The notes: generated by a model not told the origin, from the letters alone. A stretch of DNA of 64,000 nt from Pseudomonas fildesensis (GCF_001050345.1 NZ_LFMW01000006.1:1-64000), one strand, 5' to 3'; counted from the first letter of the stretch, positions 9,514 to 18,230 are shown. Program-made: numbers and translations.

Positions 9514-9782
9514 CCACTAGCATGGATGCTCGTGCCTTGTTAATCGAGAGCATTGAACAAGGGTTAACTGACGGCTCGCTTGAAATAGGCGACGCCGTAC
9601 GCCGCCTGCGCACCGAAGTCACCGGCCTGCACCAAAGCCAGTTCGCCAAAATGTGCAAAATCTCCGTGCGTACCCTGGTGCATATCGAACATGGCGAGGG
9701 CAATCAGACGCTGAAGTCGCTGAATGCGGTGTTCCGTCCCTTCGGCTTGCAGATGGGCGTGGTCAAGGTGCGCCGCAAGTGA
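9510..9782 (+). CDS. hipB: HipB-like XRE-family antitoxin
   Basis: This 90-residue protein contains a helix-turn-helix (about residues 32-75) with GLHQSQFAKMCKISVRTLVH as core and ends in a short basic strand (GVVKVRRK). Start ATG 9510 overlaps the hipA stop, so the genes are translationally coupled. It should neutralise HipA and repress the operon through the four repeats upstream. The N-terminal 30 residues (MDARALLIESIEQGLTDGSL) form an extra helical segment. It converges on the ABC permease gene, with 9 bases between stops and no clear terminator. Confidence 0.8.
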   Translation: MTTSMDARALLIESIEQGLTDGSLEIGDAVRRLRTEVTGLHQSQFAKMCKISVRTLVHIEHGEGNQTLKSLNAVFRPFGLQMGVVKVRRK

Positions 9783-9791
9783 CGCTGACCG

Positions 9792-10622
9792 TCATCCGCG
9801 CCGCACATGCCCCTTGCCGTAATACCGCTCCATGCGTGCCTGGATCAGTTCCAGCCCGAGGGACATCACCCAGTAAATGATCGCCGCTGTGGTGAGCATT
9901 TCGATGTACCGATAGCTCGATCGGCCGTAAGACTGCGCCAGGAACATCACTTCCCACACGCCCATCACCGAGATCAGGGACGAGTCCTTGAGCATGGAAA
10001 TGAACTGGTTGGTGGCGGGCGGAATGATGGTGCGCATGGCCTGGAGCAGGGTGATGTGCCAGAAGATCGCGCTGTCGCGCATGCCCAGGGCCAGGGCCGC
10101 TTCGCGTTGGCCGTGGGGCACGCCGAGGATGCCGGCGCGGAAGATTTCGCTCAGGTAGGCGCCGTAGTTCAATGACAGCGCGATGATCCCGGCGACGATG
10201 GCGCCCGGTACCAGGCCGAGTTGGGGCAGGCCGAGGTAGATCAGCAGGATCTGGATCAACAACGGTGTGCCGCGAAAGAACGAGGCGTAAAAACTGGCGA
10301 TGCCGAAGGCCACGGCGCTTTGCGACAGGCGTCCCAGCGCGGTAACAAAACCCAGTACCGACGACGCCAGCATCGAACACAGGCACAAAAACAGCGTCAA
10401 CGCCGCGCCTTGCAGAAACCCGTTGGGCGCCAGGTGCACGCCCACCAGGTTGGGCAGCTTGTCGAGGATGATCGAAAACTTCAGGTCAAAGCTCAGGAAG
10501 AAGCTGGCGAACAGGCAAAACAGTGCGGCCCAGGTCAGGTACAGGCGCGTGCGAAAGCCAAACAGTCGCTGTAGCCGCGATGCGCTCATCGGCGGCTTGG
10601 GAGGTGTGGGGAACGCGGTCAT
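9792..10622 (-). CDS. Amino-acid ABC transporter permease (HisMQ/GltJK type)
   Basis: This 276-residue inner-membrane protein has about five hydrophobic helices and the permease motif region HGQREAALALGMRDSAIFWH (the EAA loop that contacts the ATPase). ATG 10622 overlaps the stop of the binding-protein gene (ATGA), so the two are coupled. Longer upstream extensions have no ribosome site. FYASFFRGTPLLIQILLIYL is typical of polar amino-acid permeases. No ATP-binding subunit gene lies nearby, so it must share an ATPase encoded elsewhere or the system is incomplete. Substrate is uncertain; the divergent homocysteine methyltransferase suggests a sulfur amino acid. Confidence 0.85.
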   Translation of the reverse strand: MTAFPTPPKPPMSASRLQRLFGFRTRLYLTWAALFCLFASFFLSFDLKFSIILDKLPNLVGVHLAPNGFLQGAALTLFLCLCSMLASSVLGFVTALGRLSQSAVAFGIASFYASFFRGTPLLIQILLIYLGLPQLGLVPGAIVAGIIALSLNYGAYLSEIFRAGILGVPHGQREAALALGMRDSAIFWHITLLQAMRTIIPPATNQFISMLKDSSLISVMGVWEVMFLAQSYGRSSYRYIEMLTTAAIIYWVMSLGLELIQARMERYYGKGHVRRG

Positions 10623-11449
10623 TGGCTGATGTCGGCGCCGATCCATTTTTGCGACAGCGTGCTCAAGGTGCCGTCCTGTTTCAGCTGGGCAAAGACTTCG
10701 CGCACCTTGGCGTCCCACTGCGGGTCGCCTTTTTCGATCGCCACCGAGTTGGGCTCGGAGTACAGCGGCTCGCCGGCGAGCTTGAAGCGTTTGTCCTGAG
10801 TCAGGCGCGGTTGGGCGGTGACCAGGTTAGTAAGGATCGCGTCCAGGCGCACGCCGGCGCCCAGGCCCAGGTCCTGGAAGGCGACGTTATCGGTGTCGTA
10901 CGGTGCGATCTGCACGTCCTCGAACGGGTACTGCAACTGCGTGTCTTCAGCGCCTTCGATCACCAGGTTTTTGTTCAGGTAGCTTTCATAGCTGGAAGCG
11001 CTGGTGAGGCCGACTTTTTTGCCGCTCAGGTCCTTGGCGCCGTGGATGCGGTCATCCTTGGCATTCACCACGATCACCGCTGGCGAGGCGTAATACTCAA
11101 CCGGGAAGTCAAACACCTCGGCGCGGGCCTTGCTCGGGGTCATGGAGCAGATGCAAATGTCATAGCGCCCGCTCCAGCGGCCTGCGGCAATCACGTCCCA
11201 GGACGGCGTTTCCAGGCGCAGCTTCACGCCGAGCTTTTGCGCCACCGCCTTGGCCACGTCGACGTCGAAACCGTCGAGTTGGTTCTGCTCATTGAGGAAC
11301 GAGAATGGCGGGTAGCTTTCCATCAGCACCCCCACCAGTTCTTTCTTGTGTTCCACGCGGTCGAGGGTCGCGCCGCCGAAGGCTTGGGTAGAGGCAGCCA
11401 GAATCGTCAGGCCCAAGGCCAGCAGCGGTTTACATTTCACAATCGACAC
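10619..11449 (-). CDS. Amino-acid ABC transporter periplasmic binding protein
   Basis: This 276-residue protein has a signal peptide (IVKCKPLLALGLTILAAS, cleavage near AFG/GATL) and the bilobal family-3 binding-protein pattern: GVLMESYPPFSFLNEQNQLD, GFDVDVAKAVAQKLGV, GRYDICICSMTPSKAR with the ligand-contacting arginine region, and LSGKKVGLTSASSYESYL. It precedes and overlaps the permease gene. Divergent transcription from the homocysteine S-methyltransferase gene, with about 90 bases between starts, suggests shared control and perhaps uptake of methionine derivatives such as S-methylmethionine; that is inference. Confidence 0.85.
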   Translation of the reverse strand: MSIVKCKPLLALGLTILAASTQAFGGATLDRVEHKKELVGVLMESYPPFSFLNEQNQLDGFDVDVAKAVAQKLGVKLRLETPSWDVIAAGRWSGRYDICICSMTPSKARAEVFDFPVEYYASPAVIVVNAKDDRIHGAKDLSGKKVGLTSASSYESYLNKNLVIEGAEDTQLQYPFEDVQIAPYDTDNVAFQDLGLGAGVRLDAILTNLVTAQPRLTQDKRFKLAGEPLYSEPNSVAIEKGDPQWDAKVREVFAQLKQDGTLSTLSQKWIGADISQ

Positions 11450-11538
11450 CCGAATAAAAAAGAGGTTGTTATTAACCTGATGGTACGCATTAAATAGTTA
11501 TAAGAACGACTCTGATAGTGAGTTATTTTCATAAGCTT

Positions 11539-12453
11539 ATGAGTAAAAAGCATATGGCCGCAGTAAACGCAGTAATCCTCGATGGTGGCATGGGCCGCGA
11601 ACTGCAACGCCGAGGCGCGCCGTTCAGGCAGCCGGAGTGGTCGGCATTGGCTTTGAGCGAAGCGCCGCAGGCGGTGGAGGCGGTGCATGCGGCTTACATC
11701 GAGAGCGGCGCCACTGTGATCACCAGCAACAGCTACGCCGTTGTACCGTTTCATATTGGCGAGGCGCGGTTTGCCGCCGAGGGCCAAGCGCTGGCAGCGC
11801 TGGCCGGGGAGTTGGCGCGGCGTGCGGTGCAGGCTTCAGGCCGGACGGTACGTGTGGCGGGCTCATTGCCGCCGCTGTTTGGTTCTTATCGGCCGGATTT
11901 GTTTGAGGCGGATCGGGTCACCGAACTGCTGACCCCGCTGGTGAACGGCCTGGCGCCTCATGTCGACCTGTGGCTGGCGGAAACCCAGAGCTCGATTGTC
12001 GAGGCACGCGCCATTCATGCCGGCCTGCCGAAGGACGGCAAACCGTTCTGGTTGTCGTTTACTTTGAAAGACGAAGACACCGACGAGGTGCCACGCCTGC
12101 GCTCCGGCGAGCCGGTGGCAGACGCGGCAGAAGCGGCGGCGCAGTTGGGGGTGCAGGTGTTGCTGTTCAACTGCAGCCAGCCGGAAGTGATTGGCGCGGC
12201 CATTGATACGGCGCGCCAAACCTTCGAGCGCCTGGGGGTGGCGATTCAGATCGGTGCCTACGCCAACGCTTTCCCGCCGCAACCCAAGGAGGCCACAGCC
12301 AACGATGGCCTGGACCCGCTGCGCGAGGATCTCGACCCGCCGGGTTACCTGCATTGGGCCGCCGATTGGCAGGCTCGGGGCGCCAGCCACTTGGGCGGTT
12401 GCTGCGGGATCGGGCCAGAGCACATTGCGGTGCTGGCCCAGAAGCTGCGTTAA
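11539..12453 (+). CDS. Homocysteine S-methyltransferase (MmuM-like)
   Basis: About 304 residues from ATG 11539 (or 299 from ATG 11554, AAVNAVILDGGMGRE, which is closer to the usual family start; neither has a strong ribosome site). The protein is a TIM barrel of the betaine/homocysteine methyltransferase family. DGGMGREL opens the fold, and zinc ligands are visible in LFNCSQPE and the C-terminal GGCCG motif. It would transfer a methyl group, probably from S-methylmethionine, to homocysteine to make methionine. A GGTTGTTATTAACC palindrome lies in the divergent promoter with the ABC binding-protein gene. It converges on the GNAT gene with three bases between stops. Confidence 0.85.
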   Translation: MSKKHMAAVNAVILDGGMGRELQRRGAPFRQPEWSALALSEAPQAVEAVHAAYIESGATVITSNSYAVVPFHIGEARFAAEGQALAALAGELARRAVQASGRTVRVAGSLPPLFGSYRPDLFEADRVTELLTPLVNGLAPHVDLWLAETQSSIVEARAIHAGLPKDGKPFWLSFTLKDEDTDEVPRLRSGEPVADAAEAAAQLGVQVLLFNCSQPEVIGAAIDTARQTFERLGVAIQIGAYANAFPPQPKEATANDGLDPLREDLDPPGYLHWAADWQARGASHLGGCCGIGPEHIAVLAQKLR

Positions 12454-12456
12454 GGC

Positions 12457-13137
12457 TTAAAGCGCCTGGCGGCGGCACTGCGCCAGGCTTTTCACCTGCC
12501 CGTCATCGGCCTGGTTGGCCTCCGACAACCACGCCTCAAACCCCGCCCCAATCGCCGGCCATTCCGAGTCGAGAATCGAGTACCACGCGGTATCCCGGTT
12601 ATTCCCCTTGACCACCATATGCTGGCGGAACACCCCTTCAAAACTGAAGCCCAACCGCTCCGCCGCGTACTTGGAGCGGCCATTGGCGTTGTTGCACTTC
12701 CATTCCAGCCGTCGGTTGCCTTGGTCGAACGCGTACTTGGCGAGCAGGTACACCGCCTCGGTGCTTTTCGGCGAGCGCTGCATTGAGGCGCCGAAGGTGA
12801 CGTGGCCGATTTCGATGCGGCCATGCTCGGGGAAGATCGACATCAGGCTGAAGATGCCTTGCACGTCGCCGCTGGCGCGGTCGATCACGCTGAAGAAATA
12901 CGGGTCGCTGTTGCGGGCATGTTTGTTAAGCCAAACATCGAAAGCGGCGCGGTCGGCAAACGGGCCGTACGGCAAATAGTCCCACAGCTTGGGGTCGGCA
13001 CCGGGGCCTTCCAGGGCTTGCCAGAGGCCGTCCGCGTGGCGGGCCGTGTCGAGTTTTTCCAGGCGGATAAAACGCCCTTCGAGCAGTTGCGCGGTAGGCG
13101 CCGGGACGCCTTTCCAGTCGGCGAGGGAAGTGGACAT
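12457..13137 (-). CDS. GNAT acetyltransferase (RimJ/RimL-like)
   Basis: This 226-residue N-acetyltransferase has start ATG 13137 behind AAGGAG. It shows the GNAT_acetyltr_3 pattern: EGRFIRLEKLDTARHADGLW at the N-terminus, IEIGHVTFGASMQRSPKSTE as acetyl-CoA region, NRRLEWKCNNANGRSKYAAE, and LGFSFEGVFRQHMVVKG near the end. The WKCNNANxxS motif is typical of proteins annotated as YnaD/RimL-like protein or antibiotic acetyltransferases. It is the third gene of a short minus-strand cluster (paiB-like, GNAT, GNAT) facing the MocR regulator. Substrate unknown. Confidence 0.8.
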   Translation of the reverse strand: MSTSLADWKGVPAPTAQLLEGRFIRLEKLDTARHADGLWQALEGPGADPKLWDYLPYGPFADRAAFDVWLNKHARNSDPYFFSVIDRASGDVQGIFSLMSIFPEHGRIEIGHVTFGASMQRSPKSTEAVYLLAKYAFDQGNRRLEWKCNNANGRSKYAAERLGFSFEGVFRQHMVVKGNNRDTAWYSILDSEWPAIGAGFEAWLSEANQADDGQVKSLAQCRRQAL

Positions 13138-13147
13138 GCTGCGCTCC

Positions 13148-13594
13148 TTAAAGACCTTTGCGAAATTGGATGAAACCCGGGCGTTCGGCGATGCGTTCAT
13201 ACAGCTGGATCGCGGTGGCGTTGGTTTCGTGGGTCAGCCAATGAACCTTGCAGCAACCGTCGGCCTTGGCCGTGGCGTAGACGAATTCGATCAGTTTGCG
13301 GCCAACCCCGGTGCCGCGTTGGGCCGGGTCGACCAGCAGGTCCTGCAGGTAGCAGGAGTTCTCGATGCTCCAATTGGAACGGTGATAGATGAAGTTGACC
13401 ATGCCCACCGCCTTGCCGTCCTGCCAGGCCAGGGCGGAATGGGTCGGCTCGTTGGCGTCGATCAGGCGTTGCCAGGTGCTCTGGCTGACGGCGTCCGGCA
13501 ACTCGGTGTTGTAGAACGTCAAATACGCGTGCCACAAGGGCAGCCAGGCGGCGTGGTCGGCGGCGGTGACCTGGCGGATGTCGATCTGGCTCAT
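13148..13594 (-). CDS. GNAT-family N-acetyltransferase
   Basis: This 148-residue single-domain GNAT protein begins SQIDIRQVTAADHAAWLPLW. Motif A for acetyl-CoA is LQDLLVDPAQRGTGVGRKLI (about residues 83-102), and the end carries LYERIAERPGFIQF. ATG 13594 overlaps the end of the upstream paiB-like gene by four bases, so they are co-translated. It resembles diamine/aminoglycoside-type small GNATs; the substrate cannot be told. Confidence 0.85.
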   Translation of the reverse strand: MSQIDIRQVTAADHAAWLPLWHAYLTFYNTELPDAVSQSTWQRLIDANEPTHSALAWQDGKAVGMVNFIYHRSNWSIENSCYLQDLLVDPAQRGTGVGRKLIEFVYATAKADGCCKVHWLTHETNATAIQLYERIAERPGFIQFRKGL

Positions 13595-14229
13595 TCTGAA
13601 GCTCCTTGAGGAATAAAGCGGGCGAGGGTCTGGTCACGCACATCGAGGCTGGTGGCCAGGCTCTCGCGCACGCCGGCGATGTCTGCCGGGCTGCGGTTCT
13701 GGCTGAGTTTGCGTTTGCCGATCAGGCGTTCGATCGGCAGGGAAAAACCGACAATGGCCTTGAGCATGCCTTCAATGTAGTCGGCCGGCGCGTCGCTGAC
13801 TTTCCATGGCTGGGCGCGGCTACCTTCGTGGCGGTCGGTGAGGGCGCTGACCACGCTGAGCAGGCGCTTTGCGTCGGTAAACACCTCGGCCTTGCCGTAG
13901 GCATGCACCGCCAGGTAGTTCCAGGTGGGCACCACTTTGCCGTGCTCGGCCTTGGCCGGGTAGAACGCCGGGCTGATGTAGGCTTCGGCGCCGGCAAAAA
14001 TCACCAGCGCTTCGCTGCCGTTTTGCAGGTCTCGCCACTGGGGATTGGCCTTGGCCAGGTGCCCGTAGAGCATGCCGTTAGGGCCCTCATCCGGGTTGAG
14101 CAGCAGCGGCAAGTGGCTGGCCAGCAGGCCTTGCTCACTCACGGTCACCAACTGCGCCAGGCGGGTGTGCTGGATCAGTTGATGGAGTTCGGGCAAATCG
14201 TCGAGGGCAAAGGCGCGCGGTGTGTACAT
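13591..14229 (-). CDS. PaiB-like FMN-binding protein
   Basis: This 212-residue protein of the PaiB family ('FMN-binding negative transcriptional regulator') begins YTPRAFALDDLPELHQLIQ. It has the flavin-fold segments TVSEQGLLASHLPLLL, GMLYGHLAKANPQWRDLQ and VPTWNYLAVHAYGKAEVF. In Bacillus, PaiB works with the acetyltransferase PaiA in polyamine/sporulation control. Here it is likewise followed by GNAT genes, so the pair may be a PaiAB analogue. It is divergent from the MocR regulator across about 100 bases, which probably controls it. Confidence 0.82.
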   Translation of the reverse strand: MYTPRAFALDDLPELHQLIQHTRLAQLVTVSEQGLLASHLPLLLNPDEGPNGMLYGHLAKANPQWRDLQNGSEALVIFAGAEAYISPAFYPAKAEHGKVVPTWNYLAVHAYGKAEVFTDAKRLLSVVSALTDRHEGSRAQPWKVSDAPADYIEGMLKAIVGFSLPIERLIGKRKLSQNRSPADIAGVRESLATSLDVRDQTLARFIPQGASE

Positions 14230-14331
14230 GAAAATATTCCTTGGCGAATGCCTGCATCCTAGGCAGGCTAATGGTCCGTTGTAAGAGCCATCAATGGCTT
14301 ATTTCATAGGTCCAATGTTGGAGCGAGTGCC

Positions 14332-15882
14332 ATGTCCCCGTTAGCGCCGCCGCTGTCGTTCAACCCCGCCGGCATTGAACTGGATCGCCGCCAGGGCTTG
14401 ACGCGTCAGCTGTACCAGGCGCTGCGCCAGCGCGTGCTCGACGGTCGCCTGGTCAGCGGTACGCGGCTGCCGGCCAGTCGCGACCTGGCCGCCGCACTGG
14501 GGATTTCCCGCAACAGTGTGGTACGCGCGTATGACCAGTTGTATGCCGAAGGTTTTATCGAGGCGCGGGTAGGCGACGGGACCTATGTGGCGCAATTGCC
14601 ACAAACCCTGGCGCCGGCAAAAAAACTATCCACAAAACTGTCCACAGGGTTTTCAACAGTCTTATCCCCAGGGTTATCCACAAAATCAGCAAATAAGGAC
14701 GGTATTTCGTCCGACAAAGTTATCCACAGCGCCGCCATCGAGCGTCTTGAAAACAACCATTTGCCCCTGCCACCCACGGGCCCACCGCGGGCCTTTAGGG
14801 TGGGGGTTCCGGCGTTTGATCTGTTCCCGTTTGACGTGTGGGCCAAGCTGAATGCGGCTTTCTGGCGCAAGCCCGACTTCGAACTGCTGTGTTACGGCCA
14901 CCCCGCAGGAGACCCGCGATTGCGCGGGCTGATCGCCGCCTATTTGCGCAGTTCGCGTGGGATGCAATGCACCGCTGAGCAAATTGTGATCACCAGTGGC
15001 GCGCAGCAGGCGATTAGCCTTTGTGCACAGCTGCTGGTGGCGCCCGGCGATGGCGTGGCGATTGAAAATCCGGGGTACCGCGCAGCCGGCCATGCCTTCG
15101 CGCTCGCCGGTGGCCGTTTGCATGGCGTGGCGGTAGACGCGGAGGGCATCGACTGCAACGTGTTGAACCGTCTCAAGGATTGTCGCCTGGCCTATGTCAC
15201 CCCGTCCCATCAGTACCCGTTGGGCGTGGTCATGAGCCTGGCTCGGCGCCTGGAGTTGCTGGCCTGGGCCGAGCGCAGCGGTGGCTGGATCATCGAGGAC
15301 GACTATGACGGCGAGTACCGCTACAGCGGCGCGCCGCTGTCCCCGCTGGCGGCGTTGGATCGCAGCGGGCGCGTGTTGTATGTGGGCACCTTCGGCAAAG
15401 TCGCCTTCCCGGCGCTGCGCCTGGGCTACCTGGTGTTGCCGCCTGCGCTGGTGGACGTGTTCGCCCAGCGTCGCGCCGTGGATGTACGGCACTCGGAGAT
15501 CAGCACCCAGGCCGTGATGGCGGAGTTCATGGCGGCGGGGCACTTTCAGCGGCATATCCGGCGCATGCGCCGCGCCGCGCTCAGCCGGCGTGACGCGCTG
15601 CTGAGTGGCTGGCCAAGCGAGTTACCGGGCGTGGGCAGCCTGCCGAATGTGGCGGCAGGCCTGCACCTCACCGTACGGGTGGAGAGCCTCGCCCGTGAGC
15701 AGCAATTGGTGGCACAGGCCCGCACTGTTGCGGTCGAGGTCAATGGCCTGAGCCATTATTGGCTGCCCGACTCCAGCACTTCACCCGATCAGCGCGCCGG
15801 GTTGGTGCTGGGGTTTGCCGCAGTGCCCGAGGCGGCGATCAGCCAGGCGCTGACGCGGTTGCGTAAAGCCTGGAGAGGTTAG
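14332..15882 (+). CDS. MocR/PdxR-type GntR regulator with aminotransferase domain
   Basis: This 516-residue protein combines a GntR winged helix (about residues 20-92; RLPASRDLAAALGISRNSVV) with a fold-I aminotransferase domain (about 165-510). The PLP lysine is K356 in TFGKVAFPALRLGY, and HQYPLGVVMSLARR and IIEDDYDGEYRY are typical. Start ATG 14332 follows GGAG. The linker (about residues 98-132) is odd: a four-residue xLST repeat encoded by a 12-base tandem repeat whose units resemble DnaA boxes. It is divergent from the paiB/GNAT cluster, its likely target, with PLP or an amino compound as probable effector. Confidence 0.88.
   Translation: MSPLAPPLSFNPAGIELDRRQGLTRQLYQALRQRVLDGRLVSGTRLPASRDLAAALGISRNSVVRAYDQLYAEGFIEARVGDGTYVAQLPQTLAPAKKLSTKLSTGFSTVLSPGLSTKSANKDGISSDKVIHSAAIERLENNHLPLPPTGPPRAFRVGVPAFDLFPFDVWAKLNAAFWRKPDFELLCYGHPAGDPRLRGLIAAYLRSSRGMQCTAEQIVITSGAQQAISLCAQLLVAPGDGVAIENPGYRAAGHAFALAGGRLHGVAVDAEGIDCNVLNRLKDCRLAYVTPSHQYPLGVVMSLARRLELLAWAERSGGWIIEDDYDGEYRYSGAPLSPLAALDRSGRVLYVGTFGKVAFPALRLGYLVLPPALVDVFAQRRAVDVRHSEISTQAVMAEFMAAGHFQRHIRRMRRAALSRRDALLSGWPSELPGVGSLPNVAAGLHLTVRVESLAREQQLVAQARTVAVEVNGLSHYWLPDSSTSPDQRAGLVLGFAAVPEAAISQALTRLRKAWRG
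14626..14728 (+). repeat. 12-bp tandem repeat of DnaA-box-like 9-mers inside mocR linker
   Basis: Nine-mers resembling TTATCCACA start at 14626 (CTATCCACA), 14638 (CTGTCCACA), 14650 (TTTTCAACA), 14662 (TTATCCCCA) and 14674 (TTATCCACA), exactly 12 bases apart and in the same orientation. A further perfect copy is at 14720-14728. The first five are in one codon phase (xLST); the sixth is in another phase (KVIHS), so it is not explained by the protein repeat. Confidence 0.8.
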
Positions 15883-15987
15883 TCGACGGGCCGTGGTGCA
15901 TGTCTCCTCCGGTCCGGTGAGGGTGGCTGCTGAATGCCGCTCAAGACCTCGACCACGTTAGGGGGCGGCCCCTTCGGGAGGTGTTAT

Positions 15988-17079
15988 TCAGGTACCCGAC
16001 TTGATCTTGGTCCAGGCCCGCGTCCTGGCGCGCTCGGCGTCACGGCCCAGGGGCTTCAACGTGTAGAGCGTGGCCATCGCCGCCTCGGTCGGGTACAGGT
16101 TGGGGTTGTTGCGAATCGACGGATCAACCTGCTCGGTGGCGTCCTTGTTGGGGTTGGGGTAACCGACAAAGTCGCTGATCGGCGCGATCACCTGCGGTTG
16201 CAGCAGGTAGTTGATAAAGGTGTAGGCGTCCTGCGGGTTCTTTGCGCCCTTGGGAATGGCGAGCATGTCGAACCAGATCGGCGCGCCCTCTTTGGGCAGG
16301 CGCATGTCCACGGTCACGCCGTTCTTGGCTTCCTTGGCGCGGTTGGCGGCCTGGGAGAAGCTGCCGGAGTAACCGACGGCGACGCAGATGTCACCGTTGG
16401 CGATATCGGCCATGTACTTGGAGGAATGAAAGTAGGTGATGTAGGGGCGGATCTTCATCAGCAGCGCTTCGGCTTTTACATAGTCCTTGGGGTTGCTGCT
16501 GTTGGGGTCCAGGCCGAGGTATTGCAGGGCCAGGGGCAGGATCTCGGACGGTGAATCCAGCAGCGCGACGCCGCATTGCTTGAGTTTGCTGATGTTCTCT
16601 TCCTTGAAGATCAGGTCCCAGCTGTCCACCGGCGCATCGGCGCCCAGCGCGGCCTTGACCTTGTCCGGGTTGAAGCCGATCAGGATGGTGCCGTACATGT
16701 AGGGCACGGCGAATTTATTGCCGGGGTCGTTGGCTTCGATCAGCTTCATCAGCTTGGGATCGAGGTGGTTCCAGTTCGGCAGCTGGCTGCGGTCCAGAGG
16801 CTGGAACACGCTGGCTTCGATCTGCTTGGCGAGGAACACATTGGACGGCACCACCACGTCATAGCCGGAGTTGCCGGTGAGCAGCTTGGCTTCCAGGGCT
16901 TCGTTGGTGTCGAAGATGTCGTACACCAGTTTGACCTGCGGGTGCTGCGCCTTGAAGTCTTCCAGCGCCTTGGGCGTGATGTAGTCGAACCAGTTGTAGA
17001 CCCGCAGGGTTTTCTCTTCGGCGTGGGCCGCACCGCCGATAACGGCCGCGCAGAGGACGAGCGACTTGAGCATGTTCAT
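15988..17079 (-). CDS. Polyamine ABC transporter periplasmic binding protein (PotF/SpuD-like)
   Basis: This 363-residue protein has a signal peptide (NMLKSLVLCAAVIGG, cleavage after AHA) and the spermidine/putrescine-binding family pattern: LRVYNWFDYITPKALEDF, GYDVVVPSNVFLAKQIE, VPYMYGTILIGFNPDKV, and ANGDICVAVGYSGSFSQA. It starts four bases before the end of the acetylpolyamine amidohydrolase gene (overlap at 17076-17079). The partner arrangement matches the PA1409-PA1410 pair of P. aeruginosa as I recall it. No permease or ATPase is adjacent, so it may feed a transporter encoded elsewhere or act as a sensor. It converges on the mocR gene. Confidence 0.88.
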   Translation of the reverse strand: MNMLKSLVLCAAVIGGAAHAEEKTLRVYNWFDYITPKALEDFKAQHPQVKLVYDIFDTNEALEAKLLTGNSGYDVVVPSNVFLAKQIEASVFQPLDRSQLPNWNHLDPKLMKLIEANDPGNKFAVPYMYGTILIGFNPDKVKAALGADAPVDSWDLIFKEENISKLKQCGVALLDSPSEILPLALQYLGLDPNSSNPKDYVKAEALLMKIRPYITYFHSSKYMADIANGDICVAVGYSGSFSQAANRAKEAKNGVTVDMRLPKEGAPIWFDMLAIPKGAKNPQDAYTFINYLLQPQVIAPISDFVGYPNPNKDATEQVDPSIRNNPNLYPTEAAMATLYTLKPLGRDAERARTRAWTKIKSGT

Positions 17080-18110
17080 TGGATGGACCCCTCAAAACCT
17101 TCGAGAACGTTGACGGCATTGATGCCGATTTCTTCCACTGCGTAACCGCCTTCCATCACAAACAGCGTCGGTTTGCCCAGGCGGGCGATGCGAGCACCCA
17201 TCGCCAGGTAGTCCGGGCTGTCGAGTTTGAATTGTGAGATGGGGTCGTCCTTGAACGTGTCCACGCCCAGGGACACGACGATGATGTCGGTGCCGTAGCA
17301 CTCAATCTCTGTGCAGGCCTCTTCCAGCGCTGCGCTCCAGCGCTCCCAGCCTGCGCCTGCCGGCAGTGGGTAATTGAAGTTGAAGCCTTCCCCGGCGCCG
17401 TCGCCCAACTCGTCGGCATAGCCCAGGAAAAACGGAAACTCCGCCTCGGGGTGGCCGTGGATCGAGGTAAACAGCACGTCGCTGCGCTCATAGAAAATCG
17501 ACTGGGTGCCGTTGCCGTGGTGGTAATCCACATCAAGGATCGCGACTTTTTTGTGGCCCTGGTCGAGGAAGGCCTGGGCTGCGATGGCGGCGTTGTTGAG
17601 GTAGCAATAACCGCCCATCAAATCACTGGCGGCGTGGTGTCCCGGCGGTCGACACAGGGCGAAGGCACTGTAGGCACCCTGTTGGATTGCAGCCTGGGCG
17701 GTGAGGGCAACTTGCGCTGCACTGTAGGCCGCTTGCCAGGTGCCGGCGGTGATCGGGGCGCCGCCGTCGAAGCTGTAGTAACCCAGTTGGCCGTGCAGGC
17801 TGGTGGGCAATACGCGGCGCAAGGTGCGGGCGGGCCAGGTATAGGGCAGCAGGTCGCCGTTCTGGTTGAATGCGGTGCAGCGTTGCCAGGCGCCCTGGAA
17901 GAAATCGAGGTAGTCGCGGCTGTGGATACGTTGCAGGGGTGTCAGGCCGAAGTCCTGCGGGGCGTGGACCGGGCCCAGTTCGCGGTCCTTGACCCGTTGC
18001 AGTACGTGGTCGGCGCGTGAGGGCATCTCAAAGCAGGGCATCAGTTGCCCGTCCATCAGTTCACAGCGGCCGTGGTGCAGGTGGTGATCGTCCGAGTAGA
18101 TCGTCAGCAT
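17076..18110 (-). CDS. aphA: Acetylpolyamine amidohydrolase (histone-deacetylase superfamily)
   Basis: This 344-residue zinc hydrolase of the HDAC/AphA family has start ATG 18110 with GGAG upstream. It shows LCRPPGHHA (active-site histidines), LDVDYHHGNGTQSIFY (zinc-binding Asp and His) and LGVDTFKDDPIS (second zinc-binding Asp). It would remove acetyl groups from N-acetylputrescine or N-acetylcadaverine for polyamine use. The coupled polyamine-binding protein gene supports this. P. aeruginosa has two close enzymes, AphA and AphB; the neighbour favours AphA. An AraC regulator lies just upstream in the same direction. Confidence 0.85.
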   Translation of the reverse strand: MLTIYSDDHHLHHGRCELMDGQLMPCFEMPSRADHVLQRVKDRELGPVHAPQDFGLTPLQRIHSRDYLDFFQGAWQRCTAFNQNGDLLPYTWPARTLRRVLPTSLHGQLGYYSFDGGAPITAGTWQAAYSAAQVALTAQAAIQQGAYSAFALCRPPGHHAASDLMGGYCYLNNAAIAAQAFLDQGHKKVAILDVDYHHGNGTQSIFYERSDVLFTSIHGHPEAEFPFFLGYADELGDGAGEGFNFNYPLPAGAGWERWSAALEEACTEIECYGTDIIVVSLGVDTFKDDPISQFKLDSPDYLAMGARIARLGKPTLFVMEGGYAVEEIGINAVNVLEGFEGSIQ

Positions 18111-18230
18111 TTTTTGTTCTCCGCAGGCTGTATCGGTGGATGCAGTCTTGCGGCGGGCGCGGTTTATGAGAACGGCAGGAGCGGCCAAAAGGGGATTAAT
18201 ACGGCCAAATTCTCTGTCCGCAATTCGCCC

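Noticed and set aside
14626..14728. DnaA boxes as a chromosomal or plasmid replication origin
   Set aside because: No AT-rich unwinding element, dnaA, rpmH or rep gene is nearby, and the boxes lie inside an intact regulator gene.
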